Shown piece after piece: positions 45,603-54,000 of a stretch of DNA of 64,000 nt (its first letter is position 1; the number at the start of each line of letters is the position of its first letter). Position numbers and translations under genes: made by a program. The stretch lies in NCBI RefSeq assembly GCF_016765635.1, contig NZ_JAESVD010000013.1:90033-154032 (forward strand), in the 5' to 3' direction. Under the pieces are notes generated by a model, which was not told the origin of the DNA, did not search any database, and worked only from the letters and a program-made list of their open reading frames with translations. Origin of the DNA: Shewanella schlegeliana (GTDB taxonomy: Bacteria > Pseudomonadota > Gammaproteobacteria > Enterobacterales > Shewanellaceae).

Positions 45603-46784
45603 ATGTCATCACAAGCTGCGTACCCTTTTCATCTTTTGGTTAAACCGGTTGGTTCAAAGTGTAATCTCGATTGCCACTACTGCTATTACCTTCGTAAAGA
45701 GGAGCGATACCAGCCTAATGCGACAATGCAGATGTCTGAAGAGATGCTGGAAAGCTATATCTCCCAATACATTGCTGCTCAGCCTCTGCATATCAACAGT
45801 GTTGATTTTAGCTGGCAAGGCGGTGAACCTGCGCTACGTGGGCTCGCTTTTTTTGAAAAAGCAGTCGCACTCCAAAAACATTATGCGCGCCCAGGCATGC
45901 AGATCACCAATACTTTTCAAAGTAATGGTACGCTGATTAATGAACGCTGGGCAAAATTCTTCAAGCAAAATAACTTTTTAATTGGTTTGAGCATAGATGG
46001 CGATGAGCTCAACCATGGTAACGGCAGGCCCGATCTCAAAGGTAATAACAGTTACCCTAATGTAATGAGAGGACTTGAGCTGCTAAAGAAGCACAATGTC
46101 ACCTTTAACACCCTGACGGTAGTACATTGTGATAATGCCCACCTAGGTAAACAAACCTATCAAAAATTAAAATCGTTAGGCTCTACCGTCATTCAATTTC
46201 AACCCTGTGTTGAGCATGAATTGGATAGAAGAAGCAGTAAAGACTGGTCTTTAACTCCACAGCAATGGGGCCAATTTTTGTGTGATGTCTTTGACGAATG
46301 GAAAAAAGAAGATGTTGGTAAAGTCTTTGTGCAGTTCTTTGAAAATACTCTTGGGATCTTAGCAGGTCAACCGAGCCAAATGTGCTTTCATTCTGAAGCA
46401 TGCGGTCAACAGATGATGCTTGAGCATGATGGCAGTGTCTACTCGTGCGATCACTATAGCTATGATGACTATAAAGTCGGTGACATCGACATTGTCGATC
46501 TAGGTCAACTCGCCAGCAGCGAAAATCAGTCACAGTTTGGGTTAAGTAAATGGAACTCGCTAACAAAACAGTGCCGAGAATGTGACTTTAGACCTTTTTG
46601 TAACGGCGGCTGTCCCAAAGAGCGAACCGCAATAACTGCTGACTTAGAGCCTGGATTACATCATCTATGTCGTGGCTATAAGCAATTTTTCATTCACGCT
46701 ATGCCATACATAGGCGCAATGCTTGAAGCGATCAAACAGGGACATCCAGCCAGTGTTTATCCTATCTATTTAAAGCATGGATAA
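45603..46784 (+). CDS. Anaerobic-type sulfatase maturase (radical SAM, SPASM)
   Basis: A 393-residue cytosolic enzyme that converts the active-site Ser or Cys of a sulfatase into formylglycine. The radical-SAM cluster motif CxxxCxxC appears as CNLDCHYC near residue 20, and the SPASM region has the expected Cys groups (CGQQ, CDHY, CRECDFRPFCNGGCPKE) for two more Fe-S clusters. AGGAG lies seven bases before the ATG. Its likely client is the Ser-type sulfatase at 42000-43526. No second sulfatase that fits was found in the window. Confidence 0.95.
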   Translation: MSSQAAYPFHLLVKPVGSKCNLDCHYCYYLRKEERYQPNATMQMSEEMLESYISQYIAAQPLHINSVDFSWQGGEPALRGLAFFEKAVALQKHYARPGMQITNTFQSNGTLINERWAKFFKQNNFLIGLSIDGDELNHGNGRPDLKGNNSYPNVMRGLELLKKHNVTFNTLTVVHCDNAHLGKQTYQKLKSLGSTVIQFQPCVEHELDRRSSKDWSLTPQQWGQFLCDVFDEWKKEDVGKVFVQFFENTLGILAGQPSQMCFHSEACGQQMMLEHDGSVYSCDHYSYDDYKVGDIDIVDLGQLASSENQSQFGLSKWNSLTKQCRECDFRPFCNGGCPKERTAITADLEPGLHHLCRGYKQFFIHAMPYIGAMLEAIKQGHPASVYPIYLKHG

Positions 46785-46804
46785 TGTTTGCTCACTAAAA
46801 ATCA

Positions 46805-46879
46805 TCAAAGCCCCGCTCTAAAGGAAAGTTTAAAGGAGAGAGTATAAAAGAGTGGCTTTGAAGAGTTCCCCAAGAACTC
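46805..46879 (+). other. Two stem-loops after the maturase gene
   Basis: TCAAAGCC (46805-46812) with CTCT (46816-46819) pairs with AGAG (46849-46852) and GGCTTTGA (46854-46861), giving an imperfect 12-bp stem. GAGTTC (46863-46868) and GAACTC (46874-46879) form the next stem. They probably end or process the maturase transcript. Confidence 0.45.
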
Positions 46880-46891
46880 ATTATCTTTACA

Positions 46892-46919
46892 GCTATATAC
46901 CATCCCGCTGGTATATAGC
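46892..46919. repeat. Perfect 11-bp inverted repeat
   Basis: GCTATATACCA (46892-46902) pairs with TGGTATATAGC (46909-46919) around TCCCGC. No T-run follows. The shape resembles short palindromic intergenic elements of marine gammaproteobacteria, but its copy number cannot be judged from one window. Confidence 0.6.
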
Positions 46920-47224
46920 ATTGAGCATAGCTTGACGCAGTATCGCGATACATAGGCGCATCTTCAGTGTGTAATGCTTTCCGCTTACTTTAAACATCTA
47001 TCATCCACCGCACAGGGTAACTTACAGGCTTCCAAACTAAATCAATATCGCCTGTAAACTGAAATGCATATTCATTTGCGCCTCAGAGTCAAAGCAAACT
47101 GTGACACGACCTAAGCTAAAACGATGAAGTCACATATTGTCTACGGTTAGGAATTTTCCCAGTAGTTAGCCTCTCACGGTAAATCTTAAAATATTTAAAA
47201 ATTAAATTTAAATATTGGTGATCC

Positions 47225-48013
47225 ATGAAGAACAGAACATTAACTGTAGCTGTAGCCGTTGCCACACCCCTCTCAATATCTAGCATCGCATTTGCTGAAG
47301 AAAATGAAATACAAGATATGTCCGATCCCTTAGCTGTTTATACGCAGCTTGGCGCCTCCTATGGCACTAACGGCATCAACTTTAAGCTAGGTAAGACCTT
47401 AGACACCGGCTCTGCAACGGATATGTCAATGTTCCTTTTTGAGGTCAAGGGGCTCTATGGCGAGCATATGAAGCATCAGGGGGCGAGCGCTCTGGCACCA
47501 GAAAATGCTAATAACGGAGTATCTGAGCTCCGCTTTAGAAAGTTCGATGTCGATATGACAACGGGGCGTGGCATATCTATGGATGTTATCCATAACTTTA
47601 ATGCTAACTCTGGCACTGCATCAGTAGGAATGATACAGGCGCTGCCCAAAGTTGGAGTTTGGCAAGCATTTCCTATTATTGCGGCGGGCGTTGAATACAA
47701 TGATGGTTCGAAGCGTTCTGACACCAATGAAGCATCAGGACTCCATTCCGACTTTGTCTTCGCAAGCTTCACTCTATATAACAAATTCCTGCTAACAGAC
47801 ACCATCTGGGCAAACTACAACCCCATCTACACCCAAGCCATTTTTGGTAATGAACACTACACCGAAAACCTAAAGGGAAGCAACGGTCTCACTCACGAGT
47901 TTATTCTGAGTTGGCAGATGACCCCAACTCAAAACTTCCGCCTCTGGTACAACGCTAGCCAGAATCAATTTGCCGATGGCGACTTCCGTCTAGAGTACAA
48001 CCAGCAGTTTTAG
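47225..48013 (+). CDS. Predicted outer-membrane beta-barrel protein
   Basis: A 262-residue exported protein with a signal peptide (cut near AFAEE, about residue 25). The mature part has alternating hydrophobic/polar strands, many aromatic residues and a terminal Phe (YNQQF), all typical of an outer-membrane barrel. No known porin family is recognised. Position between the sulfatase maturase and the RND efflux genes suggests a role in passage of the same compounds; this is inference only. Confidence 0.7.
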   Translation: MKNRTLTVAVAVATPLSISSIAFAEENEIQDMSDPLAVYTQLGASYGTNGINFKLGKTLDTGSATDMSMFLFEVKGLYGEHMKHQGASALAPENANNGVSELRFRKFDVDMTTGRGISMDVIHNFNANSGTASVGMIQALPKVGVWQAFPIIAAGVEYNDGSKRSDTNEASGLHSDFVFASFTLYNKFLLTDTIWANYNPIYTQAIFGNEHYTENLKGSNGLTHEFILSWQMTPTQNFRLWYNASQNQFADGDFRLEYNQQF

Positions 48014-48203
48014 CCAATTAGGCGACGATTCTGTCCGCAAGCGCTTAGTTTGTGGCATAGCACTTGAGTAGAAATTTACGTTTAAACCTGTTGCGGCGAT
48101 GACAAGAATATAACCAGAGCTGTTACACAACTCATCATAGGGGAAAAGCCAATGCGACTACGCCTAACTTATGCCCTCCCCCAAAAAAGCTTGTGGAGTA
48201 TCT

Positions 48204-49310
48204 ATGAAACACCTTTCTAAACCTTGGTTATTAACAACGACACTAGTATTAACGACCCCCGTTCTCTTTGGTTGTAGCGACGACTCACAAGAGCAAGCAC
48301 AAAGCGATGTGGTCAGGCCCGCAAAAATTGCAACGGTAGTAAGCGCTGCAGGCAGTGTGCAGCGAAGCTTTCCCGCCCAAGTATCTGCCAATGCCAGTAC
48401 CTCCTTGGCATTTAGAGTGCCTGGACAGATCACTAAGCGTTATGTTACCGAAGGGAAACGTGTTGAAGCAGGCACGCTTATTGCTGAGCTAGACCCTACC
48501 GATTTTAATATTCATCTCGATGATGCCCGTGCTAAGCACGAACTCGCTGTTGCACAGCATGAACGTAACGCAACATTGGTACCTAAGGGACTGGCAACAA
48601 AAGCCGAGTTCGATACCTCTCGCGCCGAGATGTTGATGGCCAAAGCTAACCTTGATAGAGCCAGCCAAAACCTTAAGTACACTAAGATCTACGCTCCCTA
48701 TGATGGTGTCGTTGCACAAATACACAGTGAAGATCATGATCATGTAGCCGCAACCCAGCCCATTGTCGAGTTTCAAAATGACAGCGTCAGCGATATCCAA
48801 TTCGACCTGCCTGAAAAGCTGTTAAAGCGGTTTGACTCAGAGAAATTTAGTGAACTCACCACCCAAGTTATCTTAGATAGTTACCCTGAAAAACCGCTCA
48901 CAGCCACGTTTAAAGAGATGCGCAAATCCACCAGCTCTGGTGCATTGAGTTTTAGAGTCACTCTCTCTGTTATGGTCCCAGATGGTATGCGAGTGCTACC
49001 AGGCATGAGCGCGAATGTGCAAACTGTGCTTGCAGGCGATCAACTGGGCAACAGCGAACTTGTTATTGCACCAGTCGGGGCAATCTTTAGCCAAGAAACC
49101 AGCAGCCTTAATGAAGGAAAAGAGTTTGTCTGGGTACTCGATGGTGAAAATAGAACTCACCTTAGAGAAGTGAATGTCACACGACTGCTGACATCTGGTG
49201 CAGTTATCGATACAGGTTTAAAGGTCGGCGACAGAGTCATCGCCGCTGGAACCAACCATATAACTGCAATGCAGCAGGTCAAAGAACTTCAACGTGAGCG
49301 AGGCTTATAA
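48204..49310 (+). CDS. RND efflux periplasmic adaptor lipoprotein
   Basis: A 368-residue membrane-fusion protein. ATG at 48204 with GGAG six bases upstream was chosen over an in-frame ATG at 48171, as it starts the lipoprotein signal, whose lipobox is LFGC with Cys24. Barrel-sandwich (SLAFRVPGQI, YAPYDGVVAQI), helical hairpin and beta-barrel regions follow in the usual order. It links an inner-membrane RND pump to an outer-membrane channel. Its TAA overlaps the pump ATG by one base, so the two are coupled. Confidence 0.92.
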   Translation: MKHLSKPWLLTTTLVLTTPVLFGCSDDSQEQAQSDVVRPAKIATVVSAAGSVQRSFPAQVSANASTSLAFRVPGQITKRYVTEGKRVEAGTLIAELDPTDFNIHLDDARAKHELAVAQHERNATLVPKGLATKAEFDTSRAEMLMAKANLDRASQNLKYTKIYAPYDGVVAQIHSEDHDHVAATQPIVEFQNDSVSDIQFDLPEKLLKRFDSEKFSELTTQVILDSYPEKPLTATFKEMRKSTSSGALSFRVTLSVMVPDGMRVLPGMSANVQTVLAGDQLGNSELVIAPVGAIFSQETSSLNEGKEFVWVLDGENRTHLREVNVTRLLTSGAVIDTGLKVGDRVIAAGTNHITAMQQVKELQRERGL

Positions 49311-52300
49311 TGGCTAATCCCCCCCAACCAACTGAAAAGCCAGAAGATATCAACGCCGAGTGTGAAGGTGGCGGTATAGCGGGTTACTCCATGCGTAACT
49401 CTGTCGTTAGCTGGCTTATCATCATGGTGCTTGCCATTGGTGGCATAATGGCCTTTAAGGACTTAGGCAGACTGGAAGATCCCGAGTTTACCCCACGCTC
49501 AGCGTTAATTGTCACCGCTTACCCGGGGGCCTCGCCTGAACAAGTTGAGGAGGAAGTGACACTACTTATCGAAAGTGCCCTGCAGCAACTTCCTTCGGTC
49601 AAATGGATCAAGTCGGTGAGTACCGCGGGTCTGTCTCAGGTCGATGTGATGATGGAGTCTGAATATACCAGCTTACATCTGCCGCAAATCTGGGATGAGG
49701 TCAGACGCAAGATAGGCGATCTGCGCACACTTCCTCCCGGCGCCTCTAAACCGATAGTTAACGATGACTTTGGTGATGTCTACGGCATGATCTGGGGCAT
49801 AACCGGTGACGGCTATGAGATGGCAGAGCTAGAGCAGTTTGCCGACCAACTTAGGCGTGATGTGGTCACCTTAGAGGGCGTCAGCAAGGTGATGGTTGGC
49901 GGTATTCAACAGCAGCAAGTTTTTGTCGAGATCTCTAACAGTAAAATTGCCGCGCTCAATATCCCTATCGATCACATCACGGCGCTACTGCAGCAGCAAA
50001 ATACCGTCTCCAATGCCGGACGAATTCGTATTCAAGACGATACCGTCAGACTCTTCCCTACGGGTGAGTTTCAAGATATCACCGAGCTAAGAGATCTAGT
50101 CATCAGCCCTGTGGGCGCCTCTGCGCGAATATTACTGGGTGATGTCGCCCAAATCCGACGCGGCTATGTGGAAGTTCCCACTAAGCTGATGTCGATGAAT
50201 GGCCTGCCAGCACTTGAATTTGGCGTCTCATTTATGCCCGGCGAAAATGTCATTGAAGTGGGCGAGCGAGTCCAAGCCCATATCGACAGTATGCTCAATA
50301 AGCAGCCTGTGGGTATCGAGATGGAAAACATCTACAACCAGCCCACTCAGGTTGAAAAGGCCGTTGATGGATTTGTCTGGAGCTTGATTGAAGCGGTCGC
50401 CATTGTGATCGGCGTGCTGTTACTCACCATGGGGCTTAAGAGCGGTATTATTATCGGTATTGTGCTTATTCTCTCGGTAACAGGCACCTTTATCTTCATG
50501 GAGCAGATGGGGATCGACCTACAGCGGATCTCACTAGGTGCGCTGATCATCGCGTTGGGGATGCTGGTAGATAACGCCATCGTCGTGGTCGAGGGAATAT
50601 TGATTGGTATGCAGCGAGGCAAATCACGCTTTCGCGCAGCTATCAATATTGTCGAACAAACCAAATGGCCACTGCTAGGTGCAACCGTTATTGCCGTTAC
50701 CGCCTTTGCGCCTATCGGTCTGTCTGAAGATATATCTGGTGAACTGGTCGGCAGCCTATTCTGGGTGGTATTGATTTCACTCACCCTTAGCTGGATCACT
50801 GCTATTACCACCACACCGTTTCTTGCATCCATCTTCTTCAAGAACACTCAACCCACCGCTGAGGGCGAAGAGGTTGACCCCTACAAGGGCGTGGTATTTA
50901 CCAGCTACCGTCAGTTTTTAAAGATCTGTATCCGCCGCAGAAAAACCACCATGCTTATACTGCTTGTTTTGCTGCTTGGCTCACTCAAAGGCTTTGGCAT
51001 GCTTAAGAATGAGTTCTTTCCACCGATGAATCTACCTAAGTTTATGGTGGATACTTGGCTGCCCTACAGCACTGATATTCGTGCGACAGCACAACAGATC
51101 CAGGCGATGGAGCAGCTAGTGCTTACTCATCCTGAAGTGACCCAAGTTGCCTCAAGTGTCGGCGGCGGGCATGTTCGCTTTATGCTCGCCTACAAGCCGG
51201 AGAAGATGTACAACAACTACGGTAATCTGATGGTCACCGTCAAGGATATGGACAAGCTTACCGATGTCATGACCGAAGTGAGGGCCATGCTTGAGGAGAA
51301 CTTTGCCGGCGGTAACTACAACTTTAAACGCTTCGAGATGGGCCCAGCACCTGATGGTCGTATTGAGGCGAGATTCCAAGGCCCTGATCCCGATGTTCTG
51401 CGCGATCTTTCCAATCAAGCCAAAACGATTATGGCTCGTCACGAAGGTGCAACGGCGGTACGTGATGACTGGCGTGAGCGCACTAAGGTGATCCGCCCCG
51501 ACTTTAATGTTGAAGCGGCCCGTAACTTAGGGATCAGCAAATCTCAAGTCGACAGCGCCCTACTCGCTAACTTCTCCGGTCGTAGCGTTGGCCTCTACCG
51601 AGAAGGCTCAGATCTTATGCCTATCATAGTGCAGCCCCCAGAAGCTGAACGCACCGATATTAACGGCATTATGGAGATCCAAGTTTGGAGTAACCAGCTA
51701 CAAAGTTATGTCAGCCTCTCTCAAGTTGTGCATAGTTTCGATGTGGAGTTTGAAGATCCCGTCATCATGCGCCGCGACAGAAAACGCACCGTGATGGCGA
51801 TGACAGATGAAGATCAGATGGGCGAGCTTACCACAGCTGCGGTACTGCAATCTTTTAAAGCTGAAGTGGAAGCAATTGAACTGCCAGAAGGTTACAGCAT
51901 GCACTGGGGAGGCAAGCATGAAACTTCAATAGATGCACTCGTGGCACTGGGCGAAAAGCTAGGTGGCGGTTATCTAGTGATGATCTTAATCACCATTTTA
52001 CTGTTTAGCTCATTTAAAGATGCTGCCGTGATCTGGACCGTGGTGCCCTTTGCCATTATCGGTGTGGTTGTCGGCCTCTACAGCGCCAATATGCCATTCA
52101 CCTTCCTTGCACTGCTAGGCACCATGAGCTTGACCGGTATGTTGATTAAAAATGCCATTGTACTGGTTGAGGAGATAAAACTGCAGATCAAAGAGGGCAA
52201 AGAGGACTACGCCGCAGTTATCGATGCCTCAGTCTCTAGGGTACGCCCTGTGAGTATGGCGGCGGTCACCACAGTGCTAGGCATGATCCCACTTATTACT

Positions 52301-52435
52301 GATGGCTTCTTCCAAGCGATGGCTGTGGCCATGATGGCGGGCTTAACCTTTGCCACCATCTTAACCCTTATTGTTATTCCAGTGATGTACACCATGATCC
52401 ATCGCGTAGCTAATCCTGCTGAAACTAACCAGTAA
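49310..52435 (+). CDS. RND efflux pump, inner-membrane subunit
   Basis: A 1041-residue AcrB-fold transporter of normal length, with twelve helices in two halves and two large periplasmic loops. The core sequence GMLVDNAIVVVEGI near residue 420 carries the paired Asp region of proton relay helix 4, and GMLIKNAIVLVEEI is the matching sequence of the second half. It exports compounds by proton antiport. Substrate is unknown. No TolC-type channel gene follows; a FadL-type gene does, which is unusual. Confidence 0.93.
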   Translation: MANPPQPTEKPEDINAECEGGGIAGYSMRNSVVSWLIIMVLAIGGIMAFKDLGRLEDPEFTPRSALIVTAYPGASPEQVEEEVTLLIESALQQLPSVKWIKSVSTAGLSQVDVMMESEYTSLHLPQIWDEVRRKIGDLRTLPPGASKPIVNDDFGDVYGMIWGITGDGYEMAELEQFADQLRRDVVTLEGVSKVMVGGIQQQQVFVEISNSKIAALNIPIDHITALLQQQNTVSNAGRIRIQDDTVRLFPTGEFQDITELRDLVISPVGASARILLGDVAQIRRGYVEVPTKLMSMNGLPALEFGVSFMPGENVIEVGERVQAHIDSMLNKQPVGIEMENIYNQPTQVEKAVDGFVWSLIEAVAIVIGVLLLTMGLKSGIIIGIVLILSVTGTFIFMEQMGIDLQRISLGALIIALGMLVDNAIVVVEGILIGMQRGKSRFRAAINIVEQTKWPLLGATVIAVTAFAPIGLSEDISGELVGSLFWVVLISLTLSWITAITTTPFLASIFFKNTQPTAEGEEVDPYKGVVFTSYRQFLKICIRRRKTTMLILLVLLLGSLKGFGMLKNEFFPPMNLPKFMVDTWLPYSTDIRATAQQIQAMEQLVLTHPEVTQVASSVGGGHVRFMLAYKPEKMYNNYGNLMVTVKDMDKLTDVMTEVRAMLEENFAGGNYNFKRFEMGPAPDGRIEARFQGPDPDVLRDLSNQAKTIMARHEGATAVRDDWRERTKVIRPDFNVEAARNLGISKSQVDSALLANFSGRSVGLYREGSDLMPIIVQPPEAERTDINGIMEIQVWSNQLQSYVSLSQVVHSFDVEFEDPVIMRRDRKRTVMAMTDEDQMGELTTAAVLQSFKAEVEAIELPEGYSMHWGGKHETSIDALVALGEKLGGGYLVMILITILLFSSFKDAAVIWTVVPFAIIGVVVGLYSANMPFTFLALLGTMSLTGMLIKNAIVLVEEIKLQIKEGKEDYAAVIDASVSRVRPVSMAAVTTVLGMIPLITDGFFQAMAVAMMAGLTFATILTLIVIPVMYTMIHRVANPAETNQ

Positions 52436-52446
52436 CTACCACTAAC

Positions 52447-52470
52447 ACAGTGCACCTTTCGGTGCACTGT
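52447..52470 (+). terminator. 10-bp hairpin between the RND pump and fadL-like genes
   Basis: ACAGTGCACC (52447-52456) pairs perfectly with GGTGCACTGT (52461-52470) around TTTC. T bases begin only several positions later, so it may reduce rather than stop transcription into the next gene, 21 bases downstream. Confidence 0.6.
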
Positions 52471-52491
52471 AACTGACTCTTTTGGAATAAA

Positions 52492-53631
52492 ATGATGAAA
52501 TTAAACAGACTTACAATGGCAATAACTCTCACCCTAGGAAGTGGCCTTATTGCAAGCACTGCCAGCGCAGCAGGATTGAGCCTTTCACAGATAGGTACCG
52601 CAGAAAGTGTTGCCACTGCAGGGGCTGCCAATGTCACCAATAATCGCGACTCATCGGCGGTGATCACTAACCCTGCCGCACTCTCTGGCATAGCAGAAAG
52701 TAGCGCAGTAGTAGGCGCTCAATATTTAGATGTAAAGTCTGAGTTTGAACGTTATGACCTACGAGATGGCAGCATTGGAACTGCGGGGCAGCTTATGCCT
52801 CATCTATCCTACGCCAAAAGACTCAATGATGATTGGGTTGCAGGTATTGCGATGCACTCCCCTGGCGGATTGGGGATGAGCTACGATAACGGTGTTGCCG
52901 GCGGCCCTGCGAATATCATCAATGAGAACAATATCGCCATTGTAAATATCACCGCATCGGCGTCATACCAGCTCAATGACAAGCTCTCTGTAGGCGCCTC
53001 TGTGATTGCTCAATACGCCGATCTTCAGGTTGATCTATTTCAGGGAACCGAGCAGGCAAACACCATAGAAGGAAATAACTGGTCCCCGTCATTTGCCCTC
53101 GGCGCCATGTACCAGCTATCGGATAGCACTAACTTAGGCCTGACCTATAACTACGGCGGTAAGCATGAACTAAACCTCGCAACCCGCCTACCCGAGCCTC
53201 AGACCATGGATGTTAATTGGCCGCAAAGTATTGAGCTTGGCCTCGAACAGCAGCTGACTAGCGAGCTTACGCTAATGGTGAGTGCCAACTGGCAACAGTG
53301 GAGCCGTTATAACGATAAATATTCAGACACTTGGGGCGGCGGCATAGCCCTTAGCTATCAGCTGAATGCGTGGACACTTCAGTCAGGCTTCAGCTTAGAT
53401 TCCAGCCCACTAGCTCCAGCTGATAGAGATGTCATTCTTCCATTAGATCAACAGTGGCGCTTCGGTTTAGGGGCATTAAAGACCCTCGACAGCGGCTCAG
53501 TACTCGGGGTCGCCTATCAATACCAATCGCTGGGAGATGGCAAGATTGATGGAAGCTTAAACCCAATCCAACCAAGAGGGTTCTACAGCGACAACCGCAT
53601 TCACTTCATCACAGTTTCATTAAGTTTTTAA
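52492..53631 (+). CDS. FadL-family outer-membrane hydrophobic-compound channel
   Basis: A 379-residue outer-membrane protein of the OmpP1/FadL/TodX family, somewhat shorter than E. coli FadL (446). A signal peptide (cut near ASAAG) is followed by the plug-like GTAESVATAGAANVTNNRDSS and NPAALSG sequence, and barrel strands ending in Phe. Family members let long-chain fatty acids or aromatic hydrocarbons pass the outer membrane. It lies just after the RND genes and may take up or release the same lipophilic compounds. Confidence 0.9.
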   Translation: MMKLNRLTMAITLTLGSGLIASTASAAGLSLSQIGTAESVATAGAANVTNNRDSSAVITNPAALSGIAESSAVVGAQYLDVKSEFERYDLRDGSIGTAGQLMPHLSYAKRLNDDWVAGIAMHSPGGLGMSYDNGVAGGPANIINENNIAIVNITASASYQLNDKLSVGASVIAQYADLQVDLFQGTEQANTIEGNNWSPSFALGAMYQLSDSTNLGLTYNYGGKHELNLATRLPEPQTMDVNWPQSIELGLEQQLTSELTLMVSANWQQWSRYNDKYSDTWGGGIALSYQLNAWTLQSGFSLDSSPLAPADRDVILPLDQQWRFGLGALKTLDSGSVLGVAYQYQSLGDGKIDGSLNPIQPRGFYSDNRIHFITVSLSF

Positions 53632-53696
53632 ACCCAGTTTCTAAAGCAAGTTTTCCACCAGCTTAAACATAGATCCTCACCCTAAAAATAAGCTCT

Positions 53697-53735
53697 TCAG
53701 AGCTATTTTGATTACAGCAGTCAAAATAGCTCTGA
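53697..53735 (+). terminator. 15-bp perfect stem-loop after the fadL-like gene
   Basis: TCAGAGCTATTTTGA (53697-53711) pairs over all 15 bases with its reverse complement at 53721-53735, around a 9-base loop. It lacks a T-run. It may end the RND-FadL transcript or protect its 3' end. Confidence 0.6.
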
Positions 53736-53947
53736 ATCAACTTTAACTATCAGCGAATAGAAAACGTAATAACGCTCCTAACCAGATGCAGAGCAATAAA
53801 GTGAGCCGTTAATTGTTCAGTCATTCCACAACCGCATTCCTTCCATAATCTCTAGCATTACCACCAGCATTCATTTAAAACACCGGCTGCGAGTTGAACA
53901 ACGGCATCAACAGTTGTGCAACATCTGTAAATTTATCAGTTAAGTAA

Positions 53948-53968
53948 TTGTAAATTATATAACTTGAG
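53948..53968 (+). repeat. 21-bp repeat, copy 2
   Basis: Identical to 32881-32901. Here it lies 33 bases upstream of the HD-GYP gene, so its TATATAAC core would give a transcription start close to the gene. The likely meaning is a shared promoter element. Confidence 0.75.
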
Positions 53969-54000
53969 TTAGAATAGCGGCTAATGAAAAGCCTAAACTA

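Larger units (their letters stand above)
46785..47224. other. Intergenic region with three consecutive stem-loops
   Basis: About 440 bases without a gene. Between 46805 and 46919 lie an imperfect 12-bp stem, a 6-bp stem and a perfect 11-bp stem; see separate entries. An AT-rich palindrome near 47188-47214 comes just before the outer-membrane protein gene. Confidence 0.6.
53632..54000. other. Intergenic region before the HD-GYP gene
   Basis: About 370 bases with no gene. It contains a 15-bp perfect stem-loop (53697-53735) and copy 2 of the 21-bp repeat (53948-53968) 33 bases before the next start. Confidence 0.6.
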
